Part shown: piece by piece, positions 34,503-42,566 of the stretch | Layout: each line of letters starts with the position of its first letter | How positions within the stretch are numbered: position 1 is the stretch's first letter | Assembly: GCA_963712055.1 (NCBI GenBank) | Contig: CAVQGN010000002.1 | Location: 1-64,000 of the forward strand | Length of the DNA stretch: 64,000 nucleotides | Direction: 5' to 3' | Source: JAHBVL01 sp963712055 | GTDB taxonomy: Bacteria; Chloroflexota; Chloroflexia; Thermomicrobiales; UBA6265 | Translations under genes and position numbers: made by a program | Notes under the pieces: model-generated | The model's input: only the letters and a program-made list of their open reading frames with translations | Told to the model about the DNA's origin: nothing | Databases searched by the model: none

Positions 34503-35522
34503 TCAGTGCCCGGAAGCATTAGCTTCCGGGTTTCCTGTTGGTTCCGGCAGGTGCTCTACGAGATAGTGCAAGGCCGAACGAGGGTCTTTTTCGGTGCCGC
34601 TCTTGACTCTGCGGTCTGTTTCAAGCGCCAGCAGCAGGAGAGCGTCGTAATAGGCGGCCGGGCGAGAGACAGCGCGGTGCACGGCTTTCATCCGGTTCGG
34701 GTTCGTCATGCCCAAAGCTTTGCCGGACTCGAGCGGGTCGGCCGGTTGACCGGCGGCGACGGCGGCGCGAGCGTATTCGATCTGCTGGTAGAGCTGCGCG
34801 AGGATTCGGGGTGCCTCGTCCCCCGCAATTGGAATGTTGTTCAGTTCCAAGACCGCAGATCGTTTATCTCCGCGGAGAATCGCATCCTGAAAACCGAACA
34901 TTCGCTCTTCGTGATCGAGCGCGACCAGGGTTTCGACGAGCGCACTGGTGACAACGTCGTCACCAGCGGCGGTCGCGAGTTTATCGATCTCCGTTTGCAA
35001 GCGTTGCAGGTCTGGTGGTTTGTCGAAGGCAGGATTACTCGCGGCCTGGTGCCATGTTCCGGGAAAAAGCCGGTCGAGGAGGATCTTCAGTGCGGCGGGC
35101 TCGATCGTCGCGCCCGATTCCTTGAAACGATTCTGGCTCCATTCCCTGAGATCATTGCCCCGCGGAGGCGCGCTTGGACGAACGTGGACGTCTTTCGGGA
35201 GAGCCTTTTTCGCCGCTGCGGGGAGAGATGAAAGCGAAGCGTCTACCAGGACCAAATGAACGCCGGACTGCAGGTTGACAACAATCTCGTCGAGGTCATG
35301 GTCGGTCTTGTTTTTCGTGTTTGAAAGGAGCCCATGGATCGCGACTATCCGGACGGGCCCAAGAAACGGAGGCGTCGAGACGGCGCTTATCAGGTCGCTG
35401 GCGGCGGTGCCGTCGGCGTCGAACTGAGCGGTGTTGAAACCAGACGGATCGTTCGCATGCAGGAGATCGTTGAGAGCGGTCTGAACCAGAAAGCGGTCTG
35501 GGCCAAGCAGAACAGTAATCAC
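34503..35522 (-). CDS. holA: DNA polymerase III delta subunit
   Basis: Clamp-loader subunit of 339 residues that opens the beta sliding clamp. N-terminal ITVLLGPDRFLVQTALNDL, the beta-binding part FLGPVRIVAIHGLL, LPKDVHVRP, then a helical C-terminal domain with LQTEIDKLATAA and ILAQLYQQIEYARAAVA typical of HolA. It is convergent with rpsT; its last codons form the rpsT terminator hairpin. It starts 32 bases after the end of a 6S RNA on the same strand, so the two may share a promoter. Confidence 0.92.
   Translation of the reverse strand: MITVLLGPDRFLVQTALNDLLHANDPSGFNTAQFDADGTAASDLISAVSTPPFLGPVRIVAIHGLLSNTKNKTDHDLDEIVVNLQSGVHLVLVDASLSSLPAAAKKALPKDVHVRPSAPPRGNDLREWSQNRFKESGATIEPAALKILLDRLFPGTWHQAASNPAFDKPPDLQRLQTEIDKLATAAGDDVVTSALVETLVALDHEERMFGFQDAILRGDKRSAVLELNNIPIAGDEAPRILAQLYQQIEYARAAVAAGQPADPLESGKALGMTNPNRMKAVHRAVSRPAAYYDALLLLALETDRRVKSGTEKDPRSALHYLVEHLPEPTGNPEANASGH
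34509..34530. terminator. terminator shared by rpsT and holA
   Basis: A perfect 9-bp stem (CCCGGAAGC) with loop ATTA is followed on the plus strand by TTTCCTG. It ends the rpsT transcript and lies inside the last codons of holA (the ASGH residues just before its stop). Confidence 0.8.
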
Positions 35523-35553
35523 AATGCTGGCTGACTCCGTTCAGCGAAGGATC

Positions 35554-35683
35554 ACGACCCCGCCTGTGCCGTGAGAGGCGAAGCCTCGAACCTGCATTTA
35601 CAGGTGGGCGCCGTGTGGGCTCCCGACTCAAGACTTATCGGCTCAAGACATTTGCCTGCAAGCACGAACACCGCAGGGTCGTA
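35554..35683 (-). ncRNA. ssrS: 6S RNA
   Basis: 6S RNA mimics an open promoter and binds housekeeping RNA polymerase. Read on the minus strand the core motifs of the cyanobacterial/alphaproteobacterial style 6S RNA are all present in order: CCTGCGGTGTTCGTGC, CTTGAGCCGATAAG, GTCGGGAGCC, GCGCCCACCTG, then CAGGTTCGAGG. Closing ends ACGACCC and GGGTCGT pair perfectly. The internal hairpin ACCTG/CAGGT and the CCGA/TCGG arm frame the large central bubble. The borders are set from the terminal stem and could extend a few bases. At about 130 bases it is shorter than the usual 180. It ends 31 bases before the holA start codon on the same strand, suggesting release by processing. Confidence 0.85.
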
Positions 35684-35806
35684 TTCAGGAGGGTACCATT
35701 GGCAGCCATCGCCCTGCATGGCGACGTGATTCTGGACGTTCACGTCATGCGTTTTCTTTTCTGGTCTCGGAAATCAGAACATGTGACCAGCGTTGGAGGT
35801 TGACCG

Positions 35807-37057
35807 GTGCCAGTGCCAGCAACAGCAAATGTCGTCATCACGGGATTGAGCGCCATCAGTCCGGTTGGTCTCGATCTCGAATCCACCTGGACGGCGCTAC
35901 TCGCCGGAAAGAGTGGAGTTGGGACCATCACCCGATTTGATCCGACCGGCTACGAAACGACCATTGCCGCCGAGGTAAAGGGGTTCGATCCTGACACTAT
36001 TTTTGGCAAGAAGGACGCCCGCCGGCTCGATCGGTTCGCCCAACTGGGCGTGGCGGCCTGCCTCGCTGCTGCGACGAACGCGGGTCTCGAAGTCGATTCG
36101 CCCGAACCGACCCGGACCGGCGTCTTGCTGGCGACAGGTATGGGAGCAATCGAAACCGTTGAAAGCGGGATGGAAACGCTGCTCGACCAGGGACCACGCC
36201 GAATCGGTCCGTTTTTCATGCCGATGATGCTGGCGAACATGGCGAGTGGCAATGCCGCGATGCGACTCAATGCCAAAGGACCCAACATGGCCACGGTGTC
36301 TGCCTGCGCCAGTTCGGCACATGCGATCGGTGAGGCCGCGCGCTGGATTGAATCAGGCATGGCGGATGTTGTCTACGCGGGCGGTTGCGAAGCACCTGTT
36401 TCGAGGTTGAGCGTGGCCGGATTCAGTGCGATGGGAGCGTTGTCAAAACGGAATGACGATCCACCAGCGGCGAGTCGACCATTCGATCTAGGCCGCGATG
36501 GCTTTGTGGTGGCCGAAGGAGCAGCAGCGCTGGTGCTGGAGTCCCGTGCGCACGCAGAACGACGGGGCGCCACCATTTTGGCAGAGGTCGCGGGGTATGG
36601 AACTTCGGATGATGCGTTCCACATCGTACAGCCCGCTCCGGGAGGTGAGGGCGCGGCCCGGGCGATGACTCTGGCTTTGGAATCGGCTGGATTGGCCCCA
36701 GAAGACATCAATTACATCAACGCACATGGCACGTCGACACCGATGAACGAGAAGTTTGAAACCGCGGCGATGAAACACGCGCTCGGCGAGGCGGCCTATC
36801 GGATACCGATCAGTTCGACGAAATCAATGACCGGGCATCTGCTCGGCGCTGCAGGCGCTCTGGAAGCGGTTATTGGTATCCTGGCGATTCGTGACCAGCA
36901 GGCGCCGCCAACGATCAATCAGGTGACGCCGGATCCCGATTGCGATCTGGATTACTTGCCGAATGTGGCCCGCTCATTCCCAATTCAACATGTGATGAGC
37001 AACTCGATGGGTTTCGGCGGGCACAATGTATCACTGGTGTTCTCTCGAGCGGAGTAA
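35807..37057 (+). CDS. fabF: beta-ketoacyl-ACP synthase II
   Basis: Condensing enzyme of fatty-acid elongation, 416 residues with a GTG start preceded by GGAGG at 7 bases. Catalytic Cys in VSACASSAHAIGEA (about residue 165), His in NAHGTSTPMNE (about 306) and His in KSMTGHLLGAAGA (about 344) complete the Cys-His-His triad. FabF blocks VVITGLSAISPVGL at the start and SNSMGFGGHN at the end are present. The genes for the ACP and other fab enzymes are not here. It is divergent from the 6S RNA and holA, and convergent with sigA. Confidence 0.96.
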   Translation: MPVPATANVVITGLSAISPVGLDLESTWTALLAGKSGVGTITRFDPTGYETTIAAEVKGFDPDTIFGKKDARRLDRFAQLGVAACLAAATNAGLEVDSPEPTRTGVLLATGMGAIETVESGMETLLDQGPRRIGPFFMPMMLANMASGNAAMRLNAKGPNMATVSACASSAHAIGEAARWIESGMADVVYAGGCEAPVSRLSVAGFSAMGALSKRNDDPPAASRPFDLGRDGFVVAEGAAALVLESRAHAERRGATILAEVAGYGTSDDAFHIVQPAPGGEGAARAMTLALESAGLAPEDINYINAHGTSTPMNEKFETAAMKHALGEAAYRIPISSTKSMTGHLLGAAGALEAVIGILAIRDQQAPPTINQVTPDPDCDLDYLPNVARSFPIQHVMSNSMGFGGHNVSLVFSRAE

Positions 37058-37105
37058 TCGTCTCACCCACAAATCGCGGTAGCAGGCCTGTGCCGTCGCA
37101 GTTTT

Positions 37106-38233
37106 CTAATCAAGATACCCTTGCAATTGACGGCTATAACTCGGATGGCGGAGTTTGCGCAGCGCTTTCGATTCGATCTGGCGGATTCGCTCGCGGGTAA
37201 TGCCAAACTCCTGACCCACTTCTTCGAGTGTGCGGAACTTGCCATCTTCCAACCCAAATCGAAGGATCAGAACCTGGCGCTCGCGATCTTCAAGTCGACT
37301 GAGAGCCTCAGCGATGTCTTTCCGCAGGATGTGCGATGAAGCGAGATCGACCGGTGCCGGACTGGCGACGTCCTCGATGAAATCACCCAGGAAGGCGTCG
37401 CCATCCGCTCCGACCGGTGTTTCAAGCGAAACAGGATGCCGTGCTGCTTCTAGTACCTGCCGGACCTTTGCCTCAGAGAGATTGGTGGCTAGCGAAAGTT
37501 CAGCTGGGCTTGGCTCGCGTTCGTAGATCTGGTGGAGCCGTTGCGCGGTTTTTCTCACCCGGTTGATCGTTTCGCCGACGTGAACGGGCAAGCGAATCGT
37601 TCGACTTTGGTCTGAGATGGCGCGGGTAATCGCCTGACGAATCCACCACGTGGCATAGGTGCTGAACTTGAAACCCCGCTTGTAGTCGAACTTCTCGGTC
37701 GCTTTCATGAGACCGATGTTGCCTTCCTGGATCAGATCGAGAAAGGAAAGTCCACGGCCCATATAACGTTTGGCGACCGAAACGACGAGGCGGAGATTGG
37801 CCTGAATGAGATGCGCTCGGGCTCGTTCACCATCTTCAACGAGCGCTTCGAGATCCTTACGGTCGCGGTCGATCGATGGCGGTGCACTGGCTAGCGTCAG
37901 GCTCGAGAACTTGCCGAGCTCGATCCGTTTCGCAAGTGCGACCTCCCCGTCCATATTGAGGAGAGGCGTTTCGCCGATCTGCTGCAAATAGAGGCGGACA
38001 GAATCACCAGCGCCACTCGGCTGATCTTCGGTTTCGGCTTGCCGGGCGCGACGTGCTTCAGCCGGTGAAACGGTCGGTTCGCTTTCAAGAACTTCGATAC
38101 CTTCCGATATCAGCGACGAATACAGGTCGTCGAGGTTTTCGATCTGGTTTTCAGCGTCGGGAAACACTGCCAGAATCTCGGTCGAAAGCACATATCCCTG
38201 GCTTCGGCCTCGTTCGACCAGATCATTCATCAT
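37106..38233 (-). CDS. sigA: primary RNA polymerase sigma factor
   Basis: Group 1 (or 2) sigma-70 of 375 residues. Region 1.2 DSVRLYLQQIGETPLL, region 2 with the promoter-melting and -10 residues in RGFKFSTYATWWIRQAITRAI, region 3 near INRVRKTAQRLHQIY and region 4.2 with TLEEVGQEFGITRERIRQIE followed by RKLRHPSY. The N-terminus is short, about 70 residues with an Asp/Glu part, so the full region 1.1 is lacking. Two ATG codons start the gene with AGGAG 10 bases ahead. The leader carries hairpins and the -35 region overlaps that of yebC. It and the 6S RNA at 35.6 kb lie near each other. Confidence 0.94.
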   Translation of the reverse strand: MMNDLVERGRSQGYVLSTEILAVFPDAENQIENLDDLYSSLISEGIEVLESEPTVSPAEARRARQAETEDQPSGAGDSVRLYLQQIGETPLLNMDGEVALAKRIELGKFSSLTLASAPPSIDRDRKDLEALVEDGERARAHLIQANLRLVVSVAKRYMGRGLSFLDLIQEGNIGLMKATEKFDYKRGFKFSTYATWWIRQAITRAISDQSRTIRLPVHVGETINRVRKTAQRLHQIYEREPSPAELSLATNLSEAKVRQVLEAARHPVSLETPVGADGDAFLGDFIEDVASPAPVDLASSHILRKDIAEALSRLEDRERQVLILRFGLEDGKFRTLEEVGQEFGITRERIRQIESKALRKLRHPSYSRQLQGYLD

Positions 38234-38261
38234 CGCCGGTCAACTCCTTCAAAAACCGGCG
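38234..38261 (-). promoter_or_regulatory. hairpin presenting the sigA ribosome site
   Basis: Minus-strand 7-bp stem CGCCGGT/ACCGGCG directly next to the sigA start codon, with a 14-base loop TTTTGAAGGAGTTG that contains the Shine-Dalgarno AGGAG. The stem would end at the start codon. Two further hairpins lie upstream in the leader at about 38301-38322 (7-bp, CCCAACG stem) and 38340-38363 (bulged CGTGG/CCACG stem). Confidence 0.5.
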
Positions 38262-38403
38262 ACAGCTGCTCGGAACGCAGGTGCCGTCGCCAAGAGAAAA
38301 CCCAACGCGGGATCACGTTGGGGAACCGTATCGAAATATCGTGGGAATCGAGCGACATTCCACGCTGCGAGTCTCCGAACCAAACTGAATACGCTAATAA
38401 ACT

Positions 38404-38452
38404 GATAGAGAATTTACCATGCGTTGTCACAAGTTTCAATCGACTGTAACTG
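38404..38452. promoter_or_regulatory. overlapping divergent promoters of sigA and yebC
   Basis: Minus strand: TTGTGA, 17 bases, TCTATC for sigA. Plus strand: TTGTCA, 17 bases, TAACTG for yebC. The two -35 boxes share the symmetric core TTGTCACAA at 38424-38432. A nearby second dyad, CTGTGTCACAG, follows at about 38450. The yebC transcript may also use an extended -10 (TGGTATCAT) at about 38482. Confidence 0.4.
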
Positions 38453-38526
38453 TGTCACAGAAGCGAAATGGTGCCGGTGGTATCATTTGCGCTTCTGGTT
38501 ACGTTCTGAAAACACGGTGAGAAACA

Positions 38527-39270
38527 ATGTCTGGTCATTCGAAGTGGGCAACAATCAAGCGGCAAAAAGGGGTCAAAGACGAAAAGCGAGGCCAGCTCTT
38601 TACTAAACTGGCACGTGAGATCACCGTCTCTGCTCGGAGCGGTGTCGCTGATCCCGAAGCGAACTTCAGACTCCGGCTGGCCGTGCAAAAAGCACGGGCG
38701 GAGAATATGCCCCGCGACAATATCGAACGCGCGATCGAACGCGCTACTGCCGCTGGCGGTGGAGATGCTCTCGAGGAGATCTCCTATGAGGGTTTTGGTC
38801 CTGGCGGCGTGGCGATAGTGGTCCAGGCCATGACCGACAATCGCAACCGCACTGTTGGTGAAGTTCGGTCAACATTGACCCGAGCCGGTGGAACACTGGG
38901 AGAATCGGGAAGTGTCGGCTGGATGTTCGACCACGTTGGACTCATCACAATCAATTCGGGCGATACCGATCTCGACGATCTGGCTCTGATGGCTATCGAT
39001 GCGGGTGCGCTGGATGTTGTCACAGACGGAGGGATCGAGATCTACACCGAGGTCCAGGATCTCCATACCGTTCAGGAAGCCCTGGTGGGCGCTGGTCTCG
39101 ACGTTGAATCAGCCGAACTCTTTCTCCGCCCCAAAACCGTGATGGCTCCGGAGACTGATGTCGCGGTTAAGGTGCTGCGGTTGCTCGAAAAACTCGATGA
39201 TCTGGATGACGTGCAGCAGGTGTATTCCAATCTCGATGTCACGGACGATGTCCTGGCCGCCGCGAGCTAG
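38527..39270 (+). CDS. yebC: YebC/PmpR-family regulator (TACO1-like)
   Basis: The protein has 247 residues, the standard size. It begins MSGHSKWATIKRQKG, the family hallmark, then KLAREITVSARSG, NMPRDNIERAIERATA, GFGPGGVAIVVQAMTDN and NRTVGEVRSTLTRAGG. YebC proteins act as DNA-binding regulators in some bacteria and help translation of polyproline in others. Its neighbour ruvC is the usual companion in Proteobacteria and other phyla. A GTG start for ruvC lies 14 bases after it. Confidence 0.96.
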   Translation: MSGHSKWATIKRQKGVKDEKRGQLFTKLAREITVSARSGVADPEANFRLRLAVQKARAENMPRDNIERAIERATAAGGGDALEEISYEGFGPGGVAIVVQAMTDNRNRTVGEVRSTLTRAGGTLGESGSVGWMFDHVGLITINSGDTDLDDLALMAIDAGALDVVTDGGIEIYTEVQDLHTVQEALVGAGLDVESAELFLRPKTVMAPETDVAVKVLRLLEKLDDLDDVQQVYSNLDVTDDVLAAAS

Positions 39271-39284
39271 GCTGAACGACCGAC

Positions 39285-39782
39285 GTGATCATTGTCGGGA
39301 TCGATCCCGGGACTGCGAAACTGGGCTATGGGGTGGTCTCGGTGGAAGATCCGCTCCGTTTGATTGAGTATGGTGTCCTTCAGACTCCGGCCAAGACCGA
39401 AATGGCTTTGCGGTTGCTGAGCATCTATGAGGGCTTGGCGGCCATTCTCGACGAATTCAAACCGCAGCGACTCGCGATCGAACAACTCTTTTTCGCCCGC
39501 AATGTCACAACTGGGATCACAGTTGGTCAGGCCCGTGGGGTCGCAATCCTGGCTGCCGCGCAGCGCGGAATTGAGGTTACCGAGTTCACACCGGCCGAAG
39601 TCAAACAGTCGGTTGTTGGCTATGGCAAAGCGGACAAGCATCAGATTCAGATGATGGTACAGATGATCCTCGCGCTGGAAGAACCGCCCGAACCTGATGA
39701 TGCCGCCGACGCGCTGGCGGTCGCAATTTGCCAAGCTCATCACATGACCGGACTCAGCGCGCTCGTGGATGCCAGCGAGTGA
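39285..39782 (+). CDS. ruvC: Holliday junction resolvase
   Basis: RNase-H-fold endonuclease of 165 residues that resolves four-way DNA junctions. The acidic residues: Asp in IVGIDPGTAKLGYG, Glu in AIEQLFFARN, and the Asp pair in DDAADALAVAICQA. Starts with GTG. ruvA and ruvB, often next to it, are absent; instead it overlaps tlyA by four bases (GTGA). Confidence 0.96.
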   Translation: MIIVGIDPGTAKLGYGVVSVEDPLRLIEYGVLQTPAKTEMALRLLSIYEGLAAILDEFKPQRLAIEQLFFARNVTTGITVGQARGVAILAAAQRGIEVTEFTPAEVKQSVVGYGKADKHQIQMMVQMILALEEPPEPDDAADALAVAICQAHHMTGLSALVDASE

Positions 39783-40528
39783 ACGAACCAGTCAATCGTC
39801 TCGATCAGGTGCTGGTCCAGCGCGGTCTGGCCGAAAGCCGGGCAAAAGCGCAGGCCTACATCATGGCCGGCGACGTTCTCGTCGATGGCCATGTCGTCAC
39901 CAAGGCAGGTCACCGGATCGAATCCAAGAACCTGATAGCCGTCACCAGCCCAGCCCGCTTTGTCAGTCGAGGAGGCGAAAAACTCCAGCACGCGCTTGAG
40001 ACGTTTGAGATCGATGTCACGAATCAGATCTGCGCTGACCTGGGGGCAAGCACAGGTGGATTCACCGACTGCCTCTTACAAGCGGGGGCCTCCCGCGTGT
40101 TCGCAGTAGATGTTGGATACGGTCAGATCGATTATCGGCTAAGGACGGATAGGCGGGTGGTCGTTCTGGATCGGACCAACGCCCGCTACCTTCGTGAGCT
40201 TCCAGAGTCGGTGGCTATCGTCACTGCTGATCTGGCTTTTATCTCGCTCGAACTCGTGCTGGACAGTGTCAAAGCCCTGCTTGTTTCTGGAGGCCTCTTC
40301 ATCCCGCTGATCAAACCACAGTTCGAAGCGGGCAAGGGTCTTGTCGGAAAGGGCGGCGTTGTTCGCGACCCGAAGGTGCGGCAGATGGTCCTGGATCGTT
40401 TCCGGGACCAAGCCGAGAAGGCAGGATTCGAGGTGGTTGCGGTCACAGAATCGCCGCTAGTGGGACCGGCTGGCAACATTGAATATCTCGGCCATCTGAT
40501 TCTACCTCCCAGTGGGATTGATGGCTGA
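39779..40528 (+). CDS. tlyA: TlyA family rRNA 2'-O-methyltransferase
   Basis: The protein has 249 residues from the GTG at 39779, overlapping the ruvC stop. N-terminal S4 RNA-binding domain (RLDQVLVQRGLAESRAKAQ), then a Rossmann SAM-binding domain with DLGASTGGFTDCLLQAGA and the catalytic Lys-Asp-Lys-Glu set suggested by VSRGGEKLQHAL, TADLAFISL and LIKPQFEAG. Known TlyA enzymes methylate C1409 of 16S and C1920 of 23S rRNA and make cells sensitive to capreomycin. The open frame upstream to 39728 lies inside ruvC. Confidence 0.93.
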   Translation: MNEPVNRLDQVLVQRGLAESRAKAQAYIMAGDVLVDGHVVTKAGHRIESKNLIAVTSPARFVSRGGEKLQHALETFEIDVTNQICADLGASTGGFTDCLLQAGASRVFAVDVGYGQIDYRLRTDRRVVVLDRTNARYLRELPESVAIVTADLAFISLELVLDSVKALLVSGGLFIPLIKPQFEAGKGLVGKGGVVRDPKVRQMVLDRFRDQAEKAGFEVVAVTESPLVGPAGNIEYLGHLILPPSGIDG

Positions 40529-40546
40529 ATCGGAAAGGGTCACGAC

Positions 40547-41299
40547 GTGAGCGATCGCTCTCCATTTGCTGAGTTTCAAGAAGCATTGAGCATCCAGCGA
40601 GAACCGACTAGTGAGCCCGATCTGCGGATCGATCGGTCCCGGGAAGATCGTTGCGGTATTCCAGAAATCGTCTATTGCCAAGGAAAGTCGGTTGACGCAA
40701 TCGCCCGGGGATTGACCACGATCGCGCAGCTCAATGGCACCGCGCTGGGCACGAGGCTCGATCCAAGCGCTCAAGTCGAGGTGCACGAACTGCTCGAGCA
40801 AGCGGATCTCACGGTCGATTTCCATCCAGAATCGCGGACCGTGGTGGCAACGGCGCCAGGATTTGATCCGCCTCCGACCATCGGACCAGTTGGACTTCTC
40901 ACGGCCGGTACTTCTGACTGGCCAGTGGCGGCCGAAGCGAAGTTGCTGGCAGAGCTGTGTGGATGCCGGGTCATCAGCTACCGCGATGTCGGCGTTGCCG
41001 GGCTGCATCGACTGGTCCAACCGCTCGAAGCGCTGGTGAAGGCACGCGTGGACGTGATCATCGTTGCCGCTGGTATGGATGGGGTTCTACCGTCTGTTGT
41101 TACCGGACTGGTGGATATTCCGGTGATCGGACTGCCGACGTCGACCGGATATGGGCACGGTGGATCCGGGTTTGGCGCGATGACTACCATGCTGCAGTCT
41201 TGCGCACCCGGGGTGGCGGTGGTCAACATCGATAACGGGGTCGGCGCTGGATCGATGGCGGTGCTGATTGCCCGCCGGGTTGCGGCTGCTCGAGCGTGA
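40547..41299 (+). CDS. larB: LarB, nickel-pincer cofactor biosynthesis carboxylase
   Basis: LarB carboxylates and hydrolyses nicotinic acid adenine dinucleotide in making the nickel-pincer cofactor of lactate racemase. The protein has 250 residues with a GTG start. The N-terminal segment (RSREDRCGIPEIVYCQGKS) and the C-terminal PurE-like domain (TAGTSDWPVAAEAKLLAELCG, VIIVAAGMDGVLPSVVTGLV, PVIGLPTSTGYG) match the family. The other cofactor genes larC, larE and racemase larA are not next to it, so it may act with distant partners. It is the last gene of the yebC run. Confidence 0.92.
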   Translation: MSDRSPFAEFQEALSIQREPTSEPDLRIDRSREDRCGIPEIVYCQGKSVDAIARGLTTIAQLNGTALGTRLDPSAQVEVHELLEQADLTVDFHPESRTVVATAPGFDPPPTIGPVGLLTAGTSDWPVAAEAKLLAELCGCRVISYRDVGVAGLHRLVQPLEALVKARVDVIIVAAGMDGVLPSVVTGLVDIPVIGLPTSTGYGHGGSGFGAMTTMLQSCAPGVAVVNIDNGVGAGSMAVLIARRVAAARA

Positions 41300-41392
41300 C
41301 ACTTCACTGACTCTGAACTTGCACAACTGAACACTGTAAATCTCAGGCGACTTAGCCGTACTAACAGGAATTTGGTGTCTTGTCAGCCTTGA

Positions 41393-41560
41393 GGGCGATG
41401 GAACTCGACAGCGATCGCCGAACTCAGTGCAAACACCAGTCAAGACCGGGGAGTGATGATGGCGGCCGTAGCACTTTCGATCGCTCCGATTCTCGTGCTG
41501 TATGTGCTCGCTCAACGATGGTTCGTCGAGGGCATTGCCATGACCGGGCAAAAGGGATAG
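41393..41560 (+). pseudogene. 3' relic of a sugar ABC transporter permease
   Basis: The frame encodes the segment VMMAAVALSIAPILVLYVLA followed by QRWFVEGIAMTGQKG and a stop. This is the typical C-terminus of MalG-type carbohydrate permeases (final membrane helix then Q-R-x-F-V-E-G-I-A-x-T-G-x-K-G). Upstream the likeness continues weakly for about 20 residues and then meets a stop at 41390-41392. The rest of the gene and its partner permease and binding protein are missing, so a former sugar-uptake operon was lost here. Confidence 0.75.
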
Positions 41561-41567
41561 ACGAGGT

Positions 41568-42566
41568 TCAGTCCGTCACGGGGCGCTGCTGGCTCTGATT
41601 CCTGCTCGCTTGCGCGAGGATTTCCAGAGCCGCCGCTCGTGGCGAGATTGTTCTGGCTGCGACAGCATTGACCATCGGGTTCTCTCCATCGAGCGTCGCT
41701 GTCTGAATCGCGCGGTTGATCAGCTCGTTTACTGATCTGCGGATTTCTGATGACGCGATCCGACGTTGGCGGTCTCTCCAGCCGCCGGAGGCATCAAGCC
41801 ACTTCCGGTGACGTTCGAGTTCGGCAGCGAGTTTGTCGATCCCGTCGCCAGTCTCCGACGAGCAGAGGAGAACGCTCGGAACAAACTCGTTCTCCGCCGG
41901 GTGATTGCCCATCACGAGGATAGCGCGCAGATCACGCGCCAGCAGTTGGGCACCGGGCAAATCGGCTTTGTTGACCACGTAACTGTCGGCTACTTCCATC
42001 AACCCCGCTTTGAGTGCCTGGACGCTGTCACCGGCTCCGGGTGCTTCTACGAGCACAAGGGTGTGGACGAGTTCTTTGATTTCGGTCTGGTTTTGGCCCG
42101 CGCCGACCGTTTCGACGATGACGAAGTCATACCCCGCAGCATCGAAGAGATGGATGATTGGTACGATCGCCGGAGACAGACCGTCTTGGCGATCACGCGA
42201 CGCCATGCTGCGTATGAACAGTCCGGGGGCCGTCGAAATCTCCGACATTCTGATCCGGTCGCCCAGGGTTGCTCCGCCTGAGAGGGGACTGGATGGATCG
42301 ACCGCGATCACCGCGACCCGTGCGCCCTGGAGCAAGAGCGTACGCGCCAGCGAACCCACGAGCGAACTCTTGCCAGCACCCGGGGGGCCAGTGAAGCCGA
42401 TTACGTGGGCCTTTCCAGCGGCGGCATGAAGTCGGTCGAGGTCGCTGGAATCCTGAACCTGACCATTTTCGAGAAGGGTTGCCAATCGAGAGACGGCGCG
42501 CTGATTGCCAGTCAGCGCTTGACCGATCAGATCGTCAGACGGCATTGCCAGCGGCTCTCGCGACAT
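41568..42566 (-). CDS. meaB: MeaB, G-protein chaperone of methylmalonyl-CoA mutase
   Basis: GTPase of 332 residues (ArgK/LAO family) that guards and reloads the B12 cofactor of methylmalonyl-CoA mutase. P-loop GFTGPPGAGKSSLVG, VDPSSPLSGGATLGDRIRM, FIRSMASRD, VETVGAGQNQTEI and VNKADLPGA are all present; the C-terminal dimer arm follows. The ATG at 42566 overlaps the upstream B12-subunit gene by 32 bases; a second ATG at 42545 would shorten the overlap to 11. Confidence 0.95.
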   Translation of the reverse strand: MSREPLAMPSDDLIGQALTGNQRAVSRLATLLENGQVQDSSDLDRLHAAAGKAHVIGFTGPPGAGKSSLVGSLARTLLLQGARVAVIAVDPSSPLSGGATLGDRIRMSEISTAPGLFIRSMASRDRQDGLSPAIVPIIHLFDAAGYDFVIVETVGAGQNQTEIKELVHTLVLVEAPGAGDSVQALKAGLMEVADSYVVNKADLPGAQLLARDLRAILVMGNHPAENEFVPSVLLCSSETGDGIDKLAAELERHRKWLDASGGWRDRQRRIASSEIRRSVNELINRAIQTATLDGENPMVNAVAARTISPRAAALEILAQASRNQSQQRPVTD

